The notes under the pieces were generated by a model. The model was not told the origin of the DNA and did no database searches. It saw only the letters and a list, made by a program, of their open reading frames with translations. The position numbers and the translations under genes are program-made. From an uncultured Collinsella sp. (GTDB lineage: Bacteria > Actinomycetota > Coriobacteriia > Coriobacteriales > Coriobacteriaceae), in contig CABUDZ010000090.1 in the NCBI GenBank assembly GCA_902490445.1, forward strand, positions 1 through 7,770: 7,770 nt of DNA, read 5' to 3'. Below are positions 5,469 to 7,770 of this stretch, one piece after another. How positions within the stretch are numbered: position 1 is the stretch's first letter; every line of letters starts with the position of its first letter.

Positions 5469-5971
5469 TGCTTGCCCCTAAGCGTATTCTTCACCGCAAG
5501 GTGCAGCGTGGCTCCATGAAGGGCCAGGCCAAGGGTAATACCGAGCTGCATTTCGGCGAGTTTGGTATCCAGGCTCTCGAGGCCCATTGGATCACCAACC
5601 GTCAGATCGAGGCCGCTCGTATTGCCATGACCCGCTACATGAAGCGTGGCGGTCGTGTCTACATCACGATCTTCCCCGATAAGCCCATCACCAAGAAGCC
5701 TGCCGAGACTCGCATGGGTTCTGGTAAGGGTAACCCCGAGGAGTGGGTGGCCGTCGTCAAGCCCGGCCGCATCATGTTCGAGGTCAAGGGCGTGCCCGAG
5801 GAGGTCGCTCGCGAGGCTCTGCGTCTTGCACAGCACAAGCTTCCCATCAAGACCAAGATTGTTGCTGCCAAGAACGCTGAGCAGCGCATCGAGAAGGAGA
5901 TGGCTGAGGAGGCCGCTCTCGAGGCCAAGTGGGCTGCTGAGGACGCCGCCGCCGCCAAGGAGGAGAACTAA
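5468..5971 (+). CDS. rplP: 50S ribosomal protein L16, with an extended charged C-terminal tail
   Basis: L16 binds 23S and 5S rRNA near the A-site tRNA and is needed for late 50S assembly. The start is GTG at 5468, giving the conserved N-terminus MLAPKRILHRKVQRGSMKG; GAGGAGGGG just upstream inside rpsC (5452-5460) is the binding site. Core motifs are RGGRVYITIFPDKPITKKPAETRMGSGKGNPEEWVAVVKPGRIMFEV (60-106, with Arg82 aligning to the E. coli hydroxylated Arg81 region), GVPEEVAREALRLAQHKLPIKTK (108-130). The family usually ends at about 137-140 residues. Here about 30 more residues follow, rich in Ala, Glu and Lys (QRIEKEMAEEAALEAKWAAE), and predicted by eye to be helical. The stop overlaps the rpmC ATG by one base. 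Confidence 0.98.
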   Translation: MLAPKRILHRKVQRGSMKGQAKGNTELHFGEFGIQALEAHWITNRQIEAARIAMTRYMKRGGRVYITIFPDKPITKKPAETRMGSGKGNPEEWVAVVKPGRIMFEVKGVPEEVAREALRLAQHKLPIKTKIVAAKNAEQRIEKEMAEEAALEAKWAAEDAAAAKEEN

Positions 5972-6186
5972 TGAAGCCCGCAGAGATTCGTGAGCTCTCG
6001 GACGCTCAGCTCGTTGAGAAGCTGAAGGAAATGCGCGCCGAGCTCTTTAACCTTCGTTTCCAGATGGCCACCAGCCAGCTGGACAACACCGCTCGCGTCA
6101 ACACCGTGAAGAAGGACATCGCTCGCGTCCTCACGGAGCAGCGCGCCCGCGAGATCGCAGCGGAGAAGTCCGCTGTCGCCGAGTAG
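5971..6186 (+). CDS. rpmC: 50S ribosomal protein L29
   Basis: L29 is a small helical-hairpin protein beside L23 at the exit of the peptide tunnel. The 71 residues show the family pattern: MKPAEIRELSDAQLVEKLKEMRAELFNLRFQMAT (1-34) and DNTARVNTVKKDIARVLTEQRAREI (38-62). AAGGAGGAG (5957-5965) lies inside the end of rplP, and the TAATG overlap with the rplP stop points to translational coupling. rpsQ follows after 16 bases. Confidence 0.98.
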   Translation: MKPAEIRELSDAQLVEKLKEMRAELFNLRFQMATSQLDNTARVNTVKKDIARVLTEQRAREIAAEKSAVAE

Positions 6187-6202
6187 GACCTAAGGAGAGA
6201 AC

Positions 6203-6463
6203 ATGACTGATTCGCGTAACTCGCGTAAGGTCCGTACGGGTGTCGTTACCTCCGTCTCCGGTGCCAAGACCATTGTTGTCACCATCACCGAGCGCAAGCG
6301 TCACCCCAAGTACGGCAAGATGATGACCAGCTCCAAGAAGCTGCACGCTCACGACGAGGAGTGCACGGCTGGCGTGGGCGACACCGTCCGCGTTATGGAG
6401 ACCCGTCCTATGTCCAAGATGAAGCGTTGGCGCCTCATCGAGGTCGTCGAGCGCGCTAAATAA
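6203..6463 (+). CDS. rpsQ: 30S ribosomal protein S17
   Basis: S17 is an OB-fold protein that binds 16S rRNA early in small-subunit assembly. The 86-residue product has the usual pattern: RKVRTGVVTSVSGAKTIVVTITERKRHPKYGKMM (8-41), KKLHAHDEE (45-53), GDTVRVMETRPMSKMKRWRLIEVVE (59-83). TAAGGAGAGA (6191-6200) precedes the ATG closely. A gap of 118 bases with foldable sequence follows, marking a boundary inside the cluster. Confidence 0.98.
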   Translation: MTDSRNSRKVRTGVVTSVSGAKTIVVTITERKRHPKYGKMMTSSKKLHAHDEECTAGVGDTVRVMETRPMSKMKRWRLIEVVERAK

Positions 6464-6581
6464 GCAGTCGCTCTTACGACTTGTACGTTTCCGAAGATGT
6501 GCGTATGCCTGGCTTGCATACCACGGGCCGTATAAAGGCTGCGCACCTCTCTTCGGTTCTTAGTTCGGAGGAACATCTACC
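6464..6581 (+). promoter_or_regulatory. Structured 118-base leader between rpsQ and rplN
   Basis: No gene lies here. A long-range helix is visible: CCGAAG (6491-6496) with CTTCGG (6551-6556) and, inside it, GTGCG (6499-6503) with CGCAC (6542-6546). A local hairpin GTATGC (6503-6508) with GCATAC (6516-6521) sits within, its first base competing with the outer helix. GTATAAA at 6530-6536 resembles the GTATAAA at 3129-3135 in the rplB leader, each preceded by GGGC or GGCC. It could be a -10 element but no good -35 is found 16-18 bases upstream. The rplN ribosome binding site GGAGGA (6567-6572) lies just after the fold. Confidence 0.45.
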
Positions 6582-6950
6582 ATGATTCAGATGCAAACCA
6601 TGCTGAACGTCGCCGACAACTCCGGCGCTCGCAAGATTCGCTGCATCAAGGTGCTTGGCGGTTCCAAGCGTCGTTATGCAGGCATCGGCGATGTGTTCAT
6701 CGGTGCTGTCCAGGAGGCTACCCCTGGCGCCAACGTCAAGAAGAAGGACGTTGTCCGTTGCGTCGTCGTTCGCACCGTTAAGGAGATCCGCCGCAAGGAT
6801 GGCTCCTACATTCGCTTTGATGAGAACGCCTGCGTTGTCATCAACAACGATGGTTCGCCCGTCGGCACCCGTATCTTCGGGCCCGTCGCTCGCGAGCTTC
6901 GTGACAAGAAGTACATGAAGATCGTCTCGCTCGCTCCCGAGACCCTGTAG
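6582..6950 (+). CDS. rplN: 50S ribosomal protein L14
   Basis: L14 forms part of the subunit interface (bridges with h14 of 16S rRNA) and is the docking site of the silencing factor RsfS. The 122 residues match the family in length and motif: MIQMQTMLNVADNSGARKIRCIKVLGGSKRRYAGIGDV (1-38), KKKDVVRCVVVRTVKEIRRKDGSYIRFDENACVVIN (53-88) and GTRIFGPVARELRDKKYMKIVSLAPE (95-120). CGGAGGA (6566-6572) precedes the ATG by 9 bases. Gene order is canonical, with rplX 13 bases downstream. Confidence 0.98.
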   Translation: MIQMQTMLNVADNSGARKIRCIKVLGGSKRRYAGIGDVFIGAVQEATPGANVKKKDVVRCVVVRTVKEIRRKDGSYIRFDENACVVINNDGSPVGTRIFGPVARELRDKKYMKIVSLAPETL

Positions 6951-6963
6951 TTAGGGGAGATAT

Positions 6964-7269
6964 ATGTATATCAAGAAGGGCGATAAGGTCCAGGTTCTCT
7001 CTGGTAAGGATCGCGGCAAGCAGGGCGTTGTCCTGCGTGCTCTCCCCGCCGAGAACAAGGTCGTTGTCGAGGGCGTTTCGGTCGTCAAGAAGGCCGTCAA
7101 GCCCAACGCTGCCAACCAGCAGGGCGGCATCGTTTCGCAGGAGGCTCCCATCGACGCCTCCAACGTCAATCTCGTCTGCCCCGAGTGCGGTAAGGTTACC
7201 CGCGTCGGTCACGAGAAGGACGGCAAGAACAAGCTGCGCGTCTGCAAGAAGTGCGGCCACAAGTTCTAA
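6964..7269 (+). CDS. rplX: 50S ribosomal protein L24, zinc-ribbon type
   Basis: L24 is an assembly initiator for the large subunit. The 101-residue protein starts with the KOW motif (KKGDKVQVLSGKDRGKQGVVL, 4-24) and continues with EGVSVVKKAVKP (36-47) and GGIVSQEAPIDASNVNLV (54-71). Its C-terminal part holds CPEC (Cys72, Cys75) and CKKC (Cys94, Cys97), a four-cysteine zinc ribbon; E. coli L24 lacks these cysteines. AGGGGAGA (6953-6960) is close to the ATG. rplX is the last gene of the block: instead of rplE, an intrinsic terminator follows 26 bases after the stop. Confidence 0.98.
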   Translation: MYIKKGDKVQVLSGKDRGKQGVVLRALPAENKVVVEGVSVVKKAVKPNAANQQGGIVSQEAPIDASNVNLVCPECGKVTRVGHEKDGKNKLRVCKKCGHKF

Positions 7270-7295
7270 GCTGCCCGCAACATCAAGTTGCTAGC

Positions 7296-7329
7296 AAAGG
7301 CCCGGATGGCACGGCACCCGGGCCTTTTT
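7296..7329 (+). terminator. Intrinsic terminator of the ribosomal operon
   Basis: AAAGGCCCGG (7296-7305) pairs with CCGGGCCTTT (7318-7327) in a perfect 10-bp stem with a 12-base loop, and a run of five T (7325-7329) ends the hairpin. It lies 26 bases after the rplX stop. The form is textbook Rho-independent and would end transcription before any downstream spc-operon genes. Confidence 0.93.
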
Positions 7330-7673
7330 CTATCCCCACTCGATGGCTTCGGTTCTGCCGTCCTGTCATTCCGGTTGCATCCAGTTTTCGGTGCCGTCTC
7401 GAATCGAGTGCCGCCAGGTGACACCCTGTCGCGTTTCGTCGGCTTCGGGGACAAAAGTCGGGACAACTCCAAAAACTATTTTCGAACTCAGGGCTTTGAG
7501 TTTTTGTTTTTGTCCCAAAGGGCGCGACGGGATGCCCTTGGAGGCTCGATAGCGCCGAAAACGCCCGTTTTGAAACTTAAATGCCTTTTCGCGTGCAAGC
7601 CGCCAGCTGCAATAGGAAGTGAATCAACGCAGGTGGCTTTCAAGCAGTTTGCAAAACTGCAGGTCGCAGGTCT
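7330..7673. other. Non-coding region with several inverted repeats
   Basis: No frame here looks coding; base composition is poorer in GC than the operon and shows no codon bias. It contains an 8-bp inverted repeat CACTCGAT (7337-7344) / ATCGAGTG (7403-7410), the stem at 7460-7516 (listed separately), a compact palindrome AAAACG-CC-CGTTTT (7558-7571) and GCAGTTT-GCA-AAACTGC (7644-7660). The last two could serve as weak terminators for a gene arriving from the right on the minus strand. No promoter, tRNA or mobile gene was recognised. Confidence 0.6.
7460..7516. repeat. 15-pair inverted repeat with flanking GGGACAA direct repeat
   Basis: GGGACAA (7460-7466) pairs with TTGTCCC (7510-7516); after a symmetric 3-by-3 internal loop, CAAAAACT (7470-7477) pairs with AGTTTTTG (7499-7506), with a 21-base loop. 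A second GGGACAA occurs 12 bases upstream (7448-7454) and can pair alternatively with the same right arm. On the plus strand a shorter hairpin AACTCA/TGAGTT (7485-7490/7497-7502) is followed by a T-rich tract, so a backup terminator is possible. Function unknown. Confidence 0.55.
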
Positions 7674-7769
7674 TCATTGCCAGTAGGAGAAATGAGTAGT
7701 CTCAGGTGGCTTGCCCATGAGTTGACGAACGGGATTTGAGATTACGCTGACGTCCGGAAACGCTTCGAG
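7674..7769 (-). CDS. Possible 3' end of a convergent gene (partial, runs off the right edge)
   Basis: On the minus strand a frame is open from the right edge to TGA (complement of 7674-7676), giving 31 residues that end VRQLMGKPPETTHFSYWQ. The ending is reminiscent of the C-terminus of NmrA-like/atypical short-chain dehydrogenase proteins (a GxPP motif followed by Ser/Thr and an aromatic helix), but this is a weak resemblance. Third-position GC is only about half, unlike the operon. A 31-codon open stretch can easily arise by chance. It fits the picture of a convergent gene facing the operon terminator. Confidence 0.25.
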   Translation of the reverse strand, partial: LEAFPDVSVISNPVRQLMGKPPETTHFSYWQ

Positions 7770-7770
7770 C

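Noticed and set aside
7288..7686. 132-codon plus-strand frame starting TTG after rplX
   Set aside because: It begins ahead of and reads through the terminator hairpin, has no ribosome binding site and lacks the codon use of the neighbours.
7692..7739. Short plus-strand frame beginning ATGAGTAGTCTC after AGGAGA
   Set aside because: It ends after 15 codons, the purine stretch is too close to the ATG, and nothing supports it as a gene.
7722..7748. Possible promoter TTGACG with TACGCT
   Set aside because: The spacer is 15 bases and the -10 is poor; no gene start is visible downstream before the window ends.

Overview
The window is a ribosomal-protein operon of the S10 type from a high-GC, probably actinobacterial genome. 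The best guess is Coriobacteriia (Collinsella-like). The basis is protein flavour (for example L3 reading MTQVWDENDNVVPVTVIQAGPC), a zinc-ribbon L24, C/G-ending codons throughout the ribosomal genes and strong AGGAG ribosome binding sites. The taxonomic call is inference, as no 16S or other phylogenetic marker search could be run.

Layout: 3-365 is the 3' end of a cation diffusion facilitator (CDF) metal transporter, followed at 405-1031 by a histidine-phosphatase (phosphoglycerate mutase family) gene. Then comes a 449-base non-coding stretch (1032-1480). It holds a very long hairpin element (41-bp perfect inverted repeats, 1069-1219), a candidate promoter motif (1271-1296) and a stem-loop just ahead of rplC (1409-1460). 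From 1481 to 7269 run twelve ribosomal protein genes on the plus strand in the canonical order: rplC-rplD-rplW, rplB-rpsS-rplV-rpsC-rplP-rpmC-rpsQ, rplN-rplX. A strong intrinsic terminator follows at 7296-7329. The last 0.4 kb is mostly non-coding and contains inverted repeats; a frame entering from the right edge on the minus strand (7674-7769) may be the end of a convergent gene.

How it works together: the operon supplies large-subunit proteins L3, L4, L23, L2, L22, L16, L29, L14 and L24 and small-subunit proteins S19, S3 and S17. Most junctions are tight (stop/start contact or 1-base overlaps at rplD/rplW, rpsC/rplP and rplP/rpmC), which suggests translational coupling. Two junctions are unusually long and structured: 179 bases before rplB and 118 bases before rplN. 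With the leader before rplC they divide the cluster into three blocks, each preceded by RNA-fold-like sequence.

The main oddities are: (1) rpsJ (S10), normally first, is not next to rplC, and a phosphatase gene sits there instead; (2) the cluster stops after rplX with a terminator, so rplE and the rest of the spc block do not follow directly; (3) the 151-bp hairpin lies at the broken left boundary and carries in its spacer a ribosome binding site and ATG resembling those of rplD and rpsS; (4) a 26-base motif (23/26 identical) is shared by the rplC and rplB leaders; (5) rplC alone lacks a recognisable Shine-Dalgarno sequence. No defence system, CRISPR, tRNA, rRNA or intact mobile element was seen.
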